From the NCBI RefSeq assembly GCF_030581005.1, contig NZ_JAUQSX010000015.1, positions 62,001 to 126,000 of the forward strand: DNA of 64,000 nt. Direction: 5' to 3'. The DNA is from Hymenobacter mellowenesis (GTDB lineage Bacteria; Bacteroidota; Bacteroidia; Cytophagales; Hymenobacteraceae). The translations under genes and the position numbers were made by a program. Shown piece by piece: positions 32,467 to 40,144 of this stretch (position 1 is its first letter; the number at the start of each line of letters is the position of its first letter). Below the pieces are notes generated by a model. It ran no database searches. It saw only the letters and a program-made list of their open reading frames with translations, and was not told where the DNA came from.

Positions 32467-33606
32467 TTGCCTGCTCACTCCGTTTCTTTCCCCCTCTCCC
32501 CGTCCTTGGTCGAAAAAATCATCACCCTCGAAAACATGTCCCTGGTCGACTTTCTCGGCCCCGACAATCAGAATATCCGCCAGTTAGCCGCCGCTTTCCC
32601 GGGTTCTAAAATCATCAGCCGCGGCAATGAAATCAAGATTCAGGGCCAGCCGGCAGTCATCTCCCGTATCAACGATTTATTGTCGTCGCTCATCGAGCAC
32701 TACCACCAGTACGGCCAGATTACCGACAAAACGGTGAACCAGTACCTCTCCGCCACCTCCGAGGAGGCCGAGGGCCGGGTGCTGGCCGCCTCGCCCGACG
32801 TGCTCTTGTTCGGGGCCAAGGGCGGCGTCATCAAAGCCAAAACGCCCAACCAGCAAAAGCTGATTGACACGGTGATGGCCCACGATTTGACCTTCACCCT
32901 GGGCCCCGCCGGCACCGGCAAAACCTATATTTCGGTGGCGCTGGCCGTGCGGGCGCTCAAAAACAAAGAGGTGAAGAAAATCATCATCTCGCGCCCCGTG
33001 GTGGAGGCCGGCGAAAGCCTGGGCTTCCTGCCCGGCGACATGAAGGAGAAGGTCGACCCCTACCTGCGGCCGATTTACGACGCCCTGGAGGACATGATTC
33101 CGGCTGAAAAGCTGAAGTTCTACCAGGAAAATAAAATCATCGAAATCGCCCCGCTGGCCTACATGCGCGGCCGGACGCTGAACAACGCCTTTGTGCTCCT
33201 CGACGAGGCCCAGAACACCACGCCCTCGCAGTTGAAGATGTTCCTGACCCGCATGGGCCCGACGGCCAAGGTGATGGTGAACGGCGACCGCAGCCAGATT
33301 GACCTGCCCACCCGCCAGAAATCGGGCCTGATGCAGGCGCTGGATATTCTGAAGAATGTGCAAGGCATCGGCTACGTGGAAATGACGTCCGAAGACGTGG
33401 TGCGCCACCGCCTGGTGAAGGAAATCGTGGAAGCCTACGACAAATTCGACAACGAAGAGCAGATGCGCCAGGGCCAGCAAAGCGCCGCCAACGGCCAGCG
33501 CCGCGACGAGCGCCACGAACGCCGTCTGCGCGAGCAGGGCCTGTTGACGGATGCCCCGGCGGCGGAAGAACCCGAACTGCCCGTAAACCACGAGCAGGCG
33601 ATGTAA
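32467..33606 (+). CDS. phoH: PhoH-family ATPase
   Basis: A protein of up to 379 residues. The start is uncertain: TTG at 32467 gives the longest form, TTG at 32506 gives a form starting VEKIITLEN as in relatives, and the first ATG is at 32536. The KH-like N-terminal domain (about 25-80) is followed by the P-loop ATPase: Walker A GPAGTGKTY and Walker B FVLLDEAQN, plus the PVVEAGESLGFLPGD stretch. The family binds RNA and ATP in the cytoplasm; in E. coli it is phosphate-regulated, but the role here is unknown. It lies beside the SAM hydrolase, with divergent starts. Confidence 0.9.
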   Translation: MPAHSVSFPLSPSLVEKIITLENMSLVDFLGPDNQNIRQLAAAFPGSKIISRGNEIKIQGQPAVISRINDLLSSLIEHYHQYGQITDKTVNQYLSATSEEAEGRVLAASPDVLLFGAKGGVIKAKTPNQQKLIDTVMAHDLTFTLGPAGTGKTYISVALAVRALKNKEVKKIIISRPVVEAGESLGFLPGDMKEKVDPYLRPIYDALEDMIPAEKLKFYQENKIIEIAPLAYMRGRTLNNAFVLLDEAQNTTPSQLKMFLTRMGPTAKVMVNGDRSQIDLPTRQKSGLMQALDILKNVQGIGYVEMTSEDVVRHRLVKEIVEAYDKFDNEEQMRQGQQSAANGQRRDERHERRLREQGLLTDAPAAEEPELPVNHEQAM

Positions 33607-33624
33607 TTTCTGCTTTCTTTAACC

Positions 33625-33713
33625 TGTCATCCTGAGCGTAGCGAAGGACCTTATCACGTCAGAACACATTTCGTTCATCGGTGATAAGGTCCTTCTCTGC
33701 GCTCAGGATGACA
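33625..33713. repeat. Palindromic repeat family B, copy 2 (variant)
   Basis: Arms TGTCATCCTGAGCGTAGCGA (33625 onward) and GTGATAAGGTCCTTCTCTGC (33681 onward, to 33713) pair over 33 bases with two mismatches, with a loop of 23 bases. It is related to family B by the GTCAT-CTGAGCG start but has a different core. It separates phoH from the acetyltransferase gene. Confidence 0.75.
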
Positions 33714-33733
33714 TTTTTTTAATTCCTCCAACC

Positions 33734-34168
33734 ATGTCCGCCACCGCCTACCGTATCACCGACCTGCGCGACCTCGACGCCGCCTTCACCATCCGCGAGA
33801 AAGTATTCGTGGAAGGCCAGGGCGTGCCGGCCACCCTTGAAAACGACGTGCACGACCGCACCGATGCCCGCCACTACCTGGCCCGTGCGGCCGATGGCAT
33901 GCCCGCCGGCGCCGCCCGCTGGCGCGAAACCGAAAACGGCGTGAAGCTGGAGCGCTTCGCCGTGCTGGAAGGTTTTCGCAACCAGGAAATTGGGGCGGCG
34001 CTCCTCCACGCCGTGCTGGCCGACGTGCAGGCCGAGCTGCCGGATGCGCCGGTGTATTTAAATGCCCAGATTCGGGCCGTGCCTTTCTACGCCCGTCACG
34101 GCTTCAAAACGGAAGGGGAAATGTTTGAGGAAGCCAATATCCAGCACTATAAGATGGTGCTGGAATAG
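33734..34168 (+). CDS. GNAT-family acetyltransferase
   Basis: A 144-residue protein with a GNAT fold: N-terminal strand and helix with AAFTIREKVFVEGQGVP, the core strand VKLERFAVLEGFRNQEIGAAL (including the acetyl-CoA pyrophosphate loop RNQEIG) and a C-terminal VPFYARHGFKTEG. The pattern resembles ElaA-like or YjdJ-like acetyltransferases. The acyl acceptor is unknown. Its small size matches single-domain members. It sits alone between a palindromic repeat and comEC. Confidence 0.85.
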   Translation: MSATAYRITDLRDLDAAFTIREKVFVEGQGVPATLENDVHDRTDARHYLARAADGMPAGAARWRETENGVKLERFAVLEGFRNQEIGAALLHAVLADVQAELPDAPVYLNAQIRAVPFYARHGFKTEGEMFEEANIQHYKMVLE

Positions 34169-34266
34169 GCCAGCAGCTTACGGTGTAGCGCGGAGGAGGT
34201 AATTACGCGGATTTGTGACCAAACCGCTACATTGCCAGCTCAATATACTCTCCGCCTCTGCCGCAA

Positions 34267-36534
34267 ATGATTACCTGGGCTACCTTTCCGTTCGTTCGCT
34301 ACACGCCCGCGCTGATTGGCGGAATTGTAGCCTACTTGTATCTGGGCGAAACCTGGCCGGAAATGTGGCCCGTGGCCGTGGGGCTGGCAGTGGTGGCCAT
34401 TATATTCATTACCTGGGCTATTCGTCAGCGGAAACCGGCTGCGAGCGACGCGGCCGGCATCGTGGCATTGGTTGCTGTGGTGGTGTTTGGGGCGGCGCTC
34501 ACCCAGCGCGCCACCGAAAGCCGGCGGGCCGACCATCTTTTTCGCTTTGCCGATAAAATTGATTGCTATCAGGCGGTGGTGGACGAGGCCACTGTCGTGC
34601 GCAAGGCCACTTTTGCCACCACGCTGCGGGTACAATCGGTGCGCGTGAGCGGGCGCTGGCAGCGGTCCACGGGCGGCGTGCGGGTGTCGCTGCCGCGGGT
34701 GGCGGGCATCGCTCAACCGCGCTACGGCGAGGTCTGGCTCATCCGCGGGCACCCCGACCCCAGCAAGCCGCCGCTCAACCCCGGCGAGTTTGATTACCGC
34801 CAGTACCTGGCTTATCGGCAAGTGTACCACCAGCAGTACATCCACCCCGACCAGTATAAAGTGTTGCGCTCCGACCCGCCGAATATTCTGGTGGCGCTGA
34901 GTATGAATTTTGCGGAACAGCTCGACGGCGTTTTTCGCCAATACATCAAGGCTAAGCGCGAGTACGCCATTGCCTCGGCGCTGGTGCTGGGCATCAAGGA
35001 CGACGTGGATGCCGACACCAAACAGGCCTACAGCAGCACGGGCACCTCACACATTATGGCCGTGAGCGGCTTACAGGTGGGCCTATTGTATCTGGCGCTG
35101 ACCTGGTTGCTGCAGAAGCTTTTCGGGCGGCTGCCGGGGTTCCGGTTGTGGTCGGCGCTGCTGGGGCTGACGGTTATCTGGGGCTATGCTTTTATCACGG
35201 GCTTGTCGGCGTCGGTGCTGCGGGCCACGGTGATGTTTACGTTTCTCATCATCGGCCGGGCCTGGGGGCGGCAAAGCTCTATCTTCAACACGCTGGCCGT
35301 GGCGGCGTTTTTCCTGCTACTCTGGAACCCGTTTCTGGTGGCCGACGTGGGTTTTCAGCTCTCATTTCTGGCGGTGCTGAGCATCGTGTATATCCAGCCG
35401 CGCATTGCCCGCTGGCTGGATGTGAAAGAGTATTTCTATGCCCGGCAACGGGCCTGGCAGTCGAAGGCCGGAAACTGGCTTTGGCGGACAATTGGCTGGT
35501 TCCTAGACAAGGTGTGGCAGGCCGTGGCGCTCTCCTTGGCGGCGCAGGTAGCCACGTTTGGTCTGGGGCTTTATTATTTCCACCAGTTCCCGTTCAGCTT
35601 TTTGTTCTCAAATCTGGTGGCCGTGCCCATTTCGAGCGCGGCTGTTTACGTGGGCCTGGCGCTGTTACTGGTGAAAGGCCTGGTGGCGTGGCCAGGTATT
35701 TGGTTTCCATCGGTTTCAGCTGCATTGGATTGGGCTCCCCAAGGCGTTGCCTGGGTTTTCGAAAAAATGGTCTGGCTATTCAACGAATACATTTTCCTTA
35801 TTAGCCGCTACTTTTCCGGCTGGGTCGTGCGAGAAATCCACGTTTCGGCCCTGCAAACGGTGCTGATATTTGGCCTCATCGGCACCTTTCTGGCTTGGCT
35901 CAATACCCGGCAACTGGGCTGGCTGCGTGGCATGGCCCTGCTGCTGCTGTGTTACGCCGGCAGCCGCGTAGCCGAGGCGCGCGCCGTGGCGCCCACTGAA
36001 GAATTCATCGTGTACAGCATCCCGCGCCGCTCGGCGGTGGGTTTCTGGCAGGGCGCGAGTGCCGAGTTCGTTACCCCCGATTCGGTGGCGCTCAACGAAA
36101 CCGAGCGCACCTACCGCCTCCTGCCCGGCATCATCCGCAAGGCGGCCCGGCGCACGCACTACAGCGTGGGCTGGCGCGGCACCACCGTGCCGGTGCAGCG
36201 CCTGACCGATGCTGACAGCACGGCTGAAAATTCGTTTTTTCGTTCAGGACCGGTAGTGCTGGCGCAGTGGCGCGGCCTGCGCGTAGGCTTCGTGTCAGGT
36301 CGCATTCCTTCGGCTACGCAGCAGGTGCCAGTTGATGTGTTAGTACTGCGCCGCAATGCCCACGTGAAACCCGAAACGCTGGCGGCTGTATTTGGCATCA
36401 AGGCGAAGGTCGTGTTCGATTCAAGTTGCAAAATCTGGTACGTGGCGCGACAGGATTCCAGCCTGCGCGCCCACGGCTTCCGCACCTGGGACGTGACGGC
36501 TCAGGGCGCCTTTCGGATAGCGCCGCCGCTGTAG
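34267..36534 (+). CDS. comEC: ComEC/Rec2-type competence DNA channel protein
   Basis: A 755-residue membrane protein. Membrane helices begin at residue 1-40 (PFVRYTPALIGGIVAYLYL). An OB-like domain (about 95-195) contains VSLPRVAG and PPLNPGEFDYRQYLAYRQV. The central competence block starts with SGTSHIMAVSGLQVGLLYLAL-type residues around 258-278, the diagnostic ComEC motif (SxTSHIMAVSG here as STGTSHIMAVSG). The hydrophobic core follows to about 545. The C-terminal region (about 560-755) is soluble and lacks the complete metal-binding metallo-beta-lactamase motif HxHxDH; such shortened forms are common in Bacteroidota. It conducts single-stranded DNA across the inner membrane. dprA is also in the window. 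Confidence 0.85.
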   Translation: MITWATFPFVRYTPALIGGIVAYLYLGETWPEMWPVAVGLAVVAIIFITWAIRQRKPAASDAAGIVALVAVVVFGAALTQRATESRRADHLFRFADKIDCYQAVVDEATVVRKATFATTLRVQSVRVSGRWQRSTGGVRVSLPRVAGIAQPRYGEVWLIRGHPDPSKPPLNPGEFDYRQYLAYRQVYHQQYIHPDQYKVLRSDPPNILVALSMNFAEQLDGVFRQYIKAKREYAIASALVLGIKDDVDADTKQAYSSTGTSHIMAVSGLQVGLLYLALTWLLQKLFGRLPGFRLWSALLGLTVIWGYAFITGLSASVLRATVMFTFLIIGRAWGRQSSIFNTLAVAAFFLLLWNPFLVADVGFQLSFLAVLSIVYIQPRIARWLDVKEYFYARQRAWQSKAGNWLWRTIGWFLDKVWQAVALSLAAQVATFGLGLYYFHQFPFSFLFSNLVAVPISSAAVYVGLALLLVKGLVAWPGIWFPSVSAALDWAPQGVAWVFEKMVWLFNEYIFLISRYFSGWVVREIHVSALQTVLIFGLIGTFLAWLNTRQLGWLRGMALLLLCYAGSRVAEARAVAPTEEFIVYSIPRRSAVGFWQGASAEFVTPDSVALNETERTYRLLPGIIRKAARRTHYSVGWRGTTVPVQRLTDADSTAENSFFRSGPVVLAQWRGLRVGFVSGRIPSATQQVPVDVLVLRRNAHVKPETLAAVFGIKAKVVFDSSCKIWYVARQDSSLRAHGFRTWDVTAQGAFRIAPPL

Positions 36535-36774
36535 AGGTGCGTCCAAGCGGTATTCAACCCCTACTCAGGCAACCTCCCGCCGATGCGGCCCGAGTTGCCG
36601 ATGGAGCGATGTATAGCCTAATAGCCAAGCTATTTGGGCGGCATGGATGCCGGCTTGGTCGAGCACATCCGACCAAGTGTCGCTTTTTTCCGTTTATTGC
36701 CTAGCCGGATGCCACCATTCCACCCCGATTGGCGTCTTGGTTACAACCATCCGTCCGCGCCGACCCCGCTCCTC

Positions 36775-37581
36775 ATGGAAAACCTGCTCACGCCCGAACT
36801 CGAAGCCCTTCGCTACATCCGCTACGAAGCCCAGGACCGCATCGGCTACATCACCCTCAACCGTCCCGACAAGCGCAACGCGCTGAACGCCGATGTGGTA
36901 ACGGAACTCAAGCAGGCTTTCGAGTTTGCTGAAAACGATGAGCATGTGAAAGTTGTCGTATTGCGTGCGGCCGGCGACGTGTTCTGCGCCGGCGCCGATT
37001 TGGCATACATCCAGGACCTGCAGGGCTTTGGCTACACCGACAATCTGGAAGACTCGACGCACCTGATGCAGCTATTCCACCAGATTTATACCCTCAAAAA
37101 AGTGGTTATTGGCCAGGTGCAGGGGCACGCGCTGGCCGGCGGCTGCGGCCTAGCCGCCATCTGCGACATGACGTTTGCCGTCCCCGAGGCCAAGTTTGGC
37201 TACACGGAGGTCAAAATCGGCTTCCTTCCAGCCATAGTGAGCGTGTTTCTGGTGCGCAAAATAGGGGAGGCGCGCACCAAGCAATTGCTGCTCAGCGGCG
37301 ACCCCGTTTCGGCCCAAACGGTGCTCGACATGGGCCTTATCACCTTCATGGTCCCCAAAGAAGAATTGGCCGAAACCGTCCGCATTTACGCCCAGCGCCT
37401 GTGCCGCGAAAATTCGGCCCAGAGCATGGAGGTGACCAAGGAAATGCTGGCCCGCCTGCCCGAGATGGACCTCGAGGAAGGCCTGCGCTACGCCGCCCAG
37501 CGCAACGCCGAAGCCCGCGGCTCCGACGACTGCCGCCGCGGCATTGCCGCCTTCCTGAGCAAGGAAAAGATTGGCTGGTAA
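36775..37581 (+). CDS. Enoyl-CoA hydratase/isomerase family protein
   Basis: A 268-residue protein starting MENLLTPELEALRYIRYEAQ at the ATG 36775; the longer open frame from 36634 is rejected because its first 47 residues look non-coding. The crotonase fold is seen in GYITLNRPDKRNALN and the oxyanion-hole motifs FCAGADLAYI and HALAGGCGLAAICD. The EVKIGFLPAIVS stretch is close to methylglutaconyl-CoA hydratases of leucine breakdown. The exact substrate is not proven. A terminator follows. The 240 bases before the gene hold no recognised gene. Confidence 0.85.
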   Translation: MENLLTPELEALRYIRYEAQDRIGYITLNRPDKRNALNADVVTELKQAFEFAENDEHVKVVVLRAAGDVFCAGADLAYIQDLQGFGYTDNLEDSTHLMQLFHQIYTLKKVVIGQVQGHALAGGCGLAAICDMTFAVPEAKFGYTEVKIGFLPAIVSVFLVRKIGEARTKQLLLSGDPVSAQTVLDMGLITFMVPKEELAETVRIYAQRLCRENSAQSMEVTKEMLARLPEMDLEEGLRYAAQRNAEARGSDDCRRGIAAFLSKEKIGW

Positions 37582-37617
37582 GTCAGAATTCATTTATTCG
37601 TAGCCCTAAACCTAAAT

Positions 37618-37661
37618 AACGCCGCTTCGTTCACGGAATTAATCCGGCGCGAAGCGGCGTT
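37618..37661 (+). terminator. Hairpin after the hydratase gene
   Basis: AACGCCGCTTCG (37618-37629) pairs perfectly with CGAAGCGGCGTT (37650-37661), 36 bases after the stop. Confidence 0.7.
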
Positions 37662-37708
37662 TCGGCGTCATTTCCAAACAACCCCTTTCCCGTTCGGGTT
37701 ACTTCCGC

Positions 37709-38236
37709 ATGACAGCACTGGCCGCCATTGGCATCACCCTCGCCACCTTCGGATTCATGGAATTCTGGGCGTGGTTCATGCACAAGTTTGTGCAGCACGG
37801 GCCGCTGTGGTTTTTGCACCGCTCGCACCACGTACGGCACCCGCACCCGGTGGAGCGCAACGACTTGTTTTTCCTGATTTACGGCGCTATTTCGGCTTTG
37901 CTTTTCATTACCGGCGATAATGGTGGGCGTTGGTGGTTTTGGGTGGGTGTGGGCATTGCGGCCTATGGCACGGTTTATTTTTTCGTGCACGATGTGCTGA
38001 TTCACGGCCGGCTGCGCTTCTGGAAAAAGTCAGACAATATCTACCTCCGGGCACTCAACATGGCCCACAAAACCCACCACAAAACCATCGGCCGCGACGG
38101 CTCGGCCGAATTCGGCCTGCTGTGGGTATCGCCAAAATACCTGGAGCTGGCCCGGAAGCAGGCCCAGAATCGAGCCGGTAAAAGTCAAAACAAGGTAGGT
38201 CATGCTGAACGCAGTGAAGCATCTTTACCTCAGTAG
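37709..38236 (+). CDS. crtZ: Beta-carotene hydroxylase CrtZ
   Basis: A 175-residue membrane protein with the four histidine boxes of the fatty-acid hydroxylase-like CrtZ family: HKFVQH (25-30), HRSHH (37-41), HDVLIH (94-99) and HKTHH (120-124), which bind two irons. It hydroxylates beta-ionone rings at C3. It lies at the left edge of the carotenoid region. The normal protein end is near residue 160; the last dozen residues (GHAERSEASLPQ) are encoded by palindromic repeat B3, whose first arm runs through the stop codon region. The extension is probably harmless. Confidence 0.9.
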   Translation: MTALAAIGITLATFGFMEFWAWFMHKFVQHGPLWFLHRSHHVRHPHPVERNDLFFLIYGAISALLFITGDNGGRWWFWVGVGIAAYGTVYFFVHDVLIHGRLRFWKKSDNIYLRALNMAHKTHHKTIGRDGSAEFGLLWVSPKYLELARKQAQNRAGKSQNKVGHAERSEASLPQ

Positions 38237-38296
38237 TAAACTCTTAAAATTGGATTAGTTGCGCGGTAAAGATGCTTCGGCTTCGCTCAGCATGAC
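38199..38296. repeat. Palindromic repeat family B, copy 3 (overlaps the crtZ end)
   Basis: Arms begin GTCATGCTGAACGCAGTGAA (38199 onward) and pair with the block ending at 38296 with a few mismatches. The crtZ stop codon (38234-38236) is in the loop just after the first arm. Confidence 0.8.
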
Positions 38297-38324
38297 GTTC
38301 TTCTACTCACCCCAACCAACCCCA

Positions 38325-39224
38325 ATGGGCCACTTCTCCATCAGCGACTTAGAGCAGCTTTCGGGCGTTAAGGCGCACACCATTCGGATGTGGGAGCAGC
38401 GCTACGGCCTGCTGCGGCCCGTGCGCACGGCCACCAACATCCGCACCTATTGCGAGAGTGACCTGCGCCGCCTGCTGAACGTGACCACGCTGTGCAGCCG
38501 GGGCCAGCGCATCTCGCAGGTGGCCCGCCTGAGCGATGCCGAAATTCAAGCCGCCGTGCTGGCCTGTTGCAACGACGTGCACGACTACCACCAGCAGGTA
38601 AACGCCCTGCTAGCCGCCATGCTCGGCTTCGACGAGCAGCGCCTGAACTACTTGCTGAATGAGGCCAGCGCCCGACTGGGCTTCGAGAAAATGATGTTGT
38701 TTGTGGCCTATCCGCTGCTGCAGCGCATTGGGCTGATGTGGCTGGCGGGCACCGTCAATCCGGCGCAGGAACACCTGCTGGCCCATTTGCTGCGCCAGAA
38801 AATGTTGGCCGCCACCGATTCTTTGCCCTGTGTGCCCGCCACGGCCCGGCGCTGGGTGCTGTTTCTGCCGGCCAATGAGCTGCACGAGCTGGCGCTGCTA
38901 TTTATGAACTACGTGTTGCGGGCCCGCGGCCAGCACACCCTGTATCTGGGTCAGAATATGCCAGTGGAGGAATTGACGGCCGTGTGCGAAACCTACCAGC
39001 CCGATGCCTTGGCCACGGTGCTCACCACCCAGCCGGAGCGCAGCCGGGTAGGCGAGTTTGCGCACGCCCTTTCGGCCTGTTGCCCCGATAAATTGGTGGT
39101 GCTCTACGGGCCGCTGGCCCGGCAGGAAGGGCTGGTGTTGCCCAAAAACTGCGTTTCGCCGGAGTTGATGACGGACTTTCTGGCCTTGGTAGCCGAAAGT
39201 GCCACCGAGCCAGTGGCCGCTTAG
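38325..39224 (+). CDS. CarH/LitR-like MerR regulator with B12-binding domain
   Basis: A 299-residue regulator. The ATG at 38325 starts the MerR helix-turn-helix (ISDLEQLSGVKAHTIRMWEQ). The C-terminal half resembles the cobalamin-binding domain of CarH/LitR: the four-helix bundle motif W-x9-E-H is present as Trp139 with Glu149-His150 (QEH), and a cobalamin-ligand-like histidine His187 lies in ELHELA, where the usual Gly is Ala. YLGQNMPVEEL is a further family patch. CarH proteins bind adenosylcobalamin as a light sensor and repress carotenoid genes in the dark. Here it sits between crtZ and the ECF sigma gene, just before crtI. Light sensing is inferred; the ligand site needs testing. Confidence 0.75.
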   Translation: MGHFSISDLEQLSGVKAHTIRMWEQRYGLLRPVRTATNIRTYCESDLRRLLNVTTLCSRGQRISQVARLSDAEIQAAVLACCNDVHDYHQQVNALLAAMLGFDEQRLNYLLNEASARLGFEKMMLFVAYPLLQRIGLMWLAGTVNPAQEHLLAHLLRQKMLAATDSLPCVPATARRWVLFLPANELHELALLFMNYVLRARGQHTLYLGQNMPVEELTAVCETYQPDALATVLTTQPERSRVGEFAHALSACCPDKLVVLYGPLARQEGLVLPKNCVSPELMTDFLALVAESATEPVAA

Positions 39225-39417
39225 CCCACCAACCCAAACCGTCGGGCGACAATGGCTCGTACTTGGTCGGCAAGCTTCATTATTTGATAATGGGCAAAGG
39301 CGGAACAAGAGCCCGGCAAATCCTTGGCCGGGTGTACCTTGCCGCGCCGGCTTAAAAGAAGTAGGCGTGCCGAGCGAAATAGTTTGGCCGGGGCTAGCTG
39401 AATTTGCGGCGGGCTCG

Positions 39418-39425
39418 TATATTTG
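39418..39425 (+). promoter_or_regulatory. Predicted -7 promoter element of the sigma factor gene
   Basis: TATATTTG matches TAnnTTTG, 31 bases before the ATG at 39457. No clear -33 element is at the usual distance. The 232-base gap between the regulator and sigma genes contains no gene; a small CCCGGC/GCCGGG hairpin lies at 39312-39332. Confidence 0.5.
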
Positions 39426-39456
39426 TTTAACAAACGGTCACGAAAAGCTAAACAGC

Positions 39457-40002
39457 ATGAACTCGCTCGAATTCACCTCGCAAGTGCAGAAAATTTCGCT
39501 GACGCTCCGGCCCGCCGCCATGAATTTGACGCGAGACGCTGACGACGCCAAGGATTTAGTGCAGGAAACCCTCCTCAAGGCCCTGCTCAACAAGGACAAG
39601 TTTAAGGCCGGTACCAACCTGAAGGCGTGGTTGTATACCATCATGCGCAACACCTTCATCAACAACTACAACAAGATTACCAAGCGCAGCTCCAACATTG
39701 ACAGCACGGAGTATTTCCAGTATTTCAACACCGACCAGAACTACATCACCCACAACGGCGCCACGTCCGATTTCGTGGTGCGCGACATCAACGAGGCCAT
39801 TTCCAGCCTCGGCACCGACTACCGCACGCCGTTCATGATGTACTACATCGGCTACAAGTACATGGAAATTGCCGAGAAGCTGCAAATTCCCATTGGCACC
39901 GTAAAAAACCGCATTCACATCGCCCGCAAGGACCTGAAAGCGGCCCTGCAAGTGTACGCGCCGGTAGGAGCCAGCGCCGGCGGCGACGTGGTGGAGGAGT
40001 AG
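39457..40002 (+). CDS. ECF-type RNA polymerase sigma factor
   Basis: A 181-residue protein. The ATG at 39457 starts region 2 (SLEFTSQVQKISLTLRPAAM, then DADDAKDLVQETLLKAL, the -10 binding part) and region 4 follows (YRTPFMMYYIGYKYMEIAE with the helix-turn-helix IPIGTVKNRIHIARKDL). No region 3 is present, as in ECF sigmas. It is directly downstream of the CarH-like gene with its own promoter, and a strong terminator follows. In Myxococcus and Streptomyces, sigma and MerR pairs drive light-induced carotenoid genes; that role here is inference. No anti-sigma factor is adjacent. Confidence 0.88.
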   Translation: MNSLEFTSQVQKISLTLRPAAMNLTRDADDAKDLVQETLLKALLNKDKFKAGTNLKAWLYTIMRNTFINNYNKITKRSSNIDSTEYFQYFNTDQNYITHNGATSDFVVRDINEAISSLGTDYRTPFMMYYIGYKYMEIAEKLQIPIGTVKNRIHIARKDLKAALQVYAPVGASAGGDVVEE

Positions 40003-40021
40003 GTTTCTAAGGTTAGAAATT

Positions 40022-40065
40022 GAACGCCCGTCGTTTCCAAGTCTGGAAGCGGCGGGCGTTCGGCT
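40022..40065 (+). terminator. Terminator after the sigma factor gene
   Basis: GAACGCCCGTCGTTTCC (40022-40038) pairs with GGAAGCGGCGGGCGTTC (40045-40061) with one mismatch and is followed by GGCTTTT. Confidence 0.8.
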
Positions 40066-40068
40066 TTT

Positions 40069-40140
40069 GTAGCGTGGACTCTGCGAGTCCGCGCATGCTA
40101 GGAACCGCGCCCATGCGCGGACTCGCAGAGTCCACGCTAC
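40069..40140. repeat. Palindromic repeat family A, copy 2
   Basis: Arms of 29 bases (40069-40097 and 40112-40140) share the sequence of the copy at 20338-20410 and differ only in the loop and three extra arm bases. The element lies between the sigma factor gene and the reverse-strand PaaK-like gene. Confidence 0.85.
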
Positions 40141-40144
40141 GGTT

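Noticed and set aside
34267..36534. ComEC with an intact metallo-beta-lactamase domain
   Set aside because: The C-terminal part lacks the metal-binding HxHxDH motif, so only the membrane-channel part is claimed.
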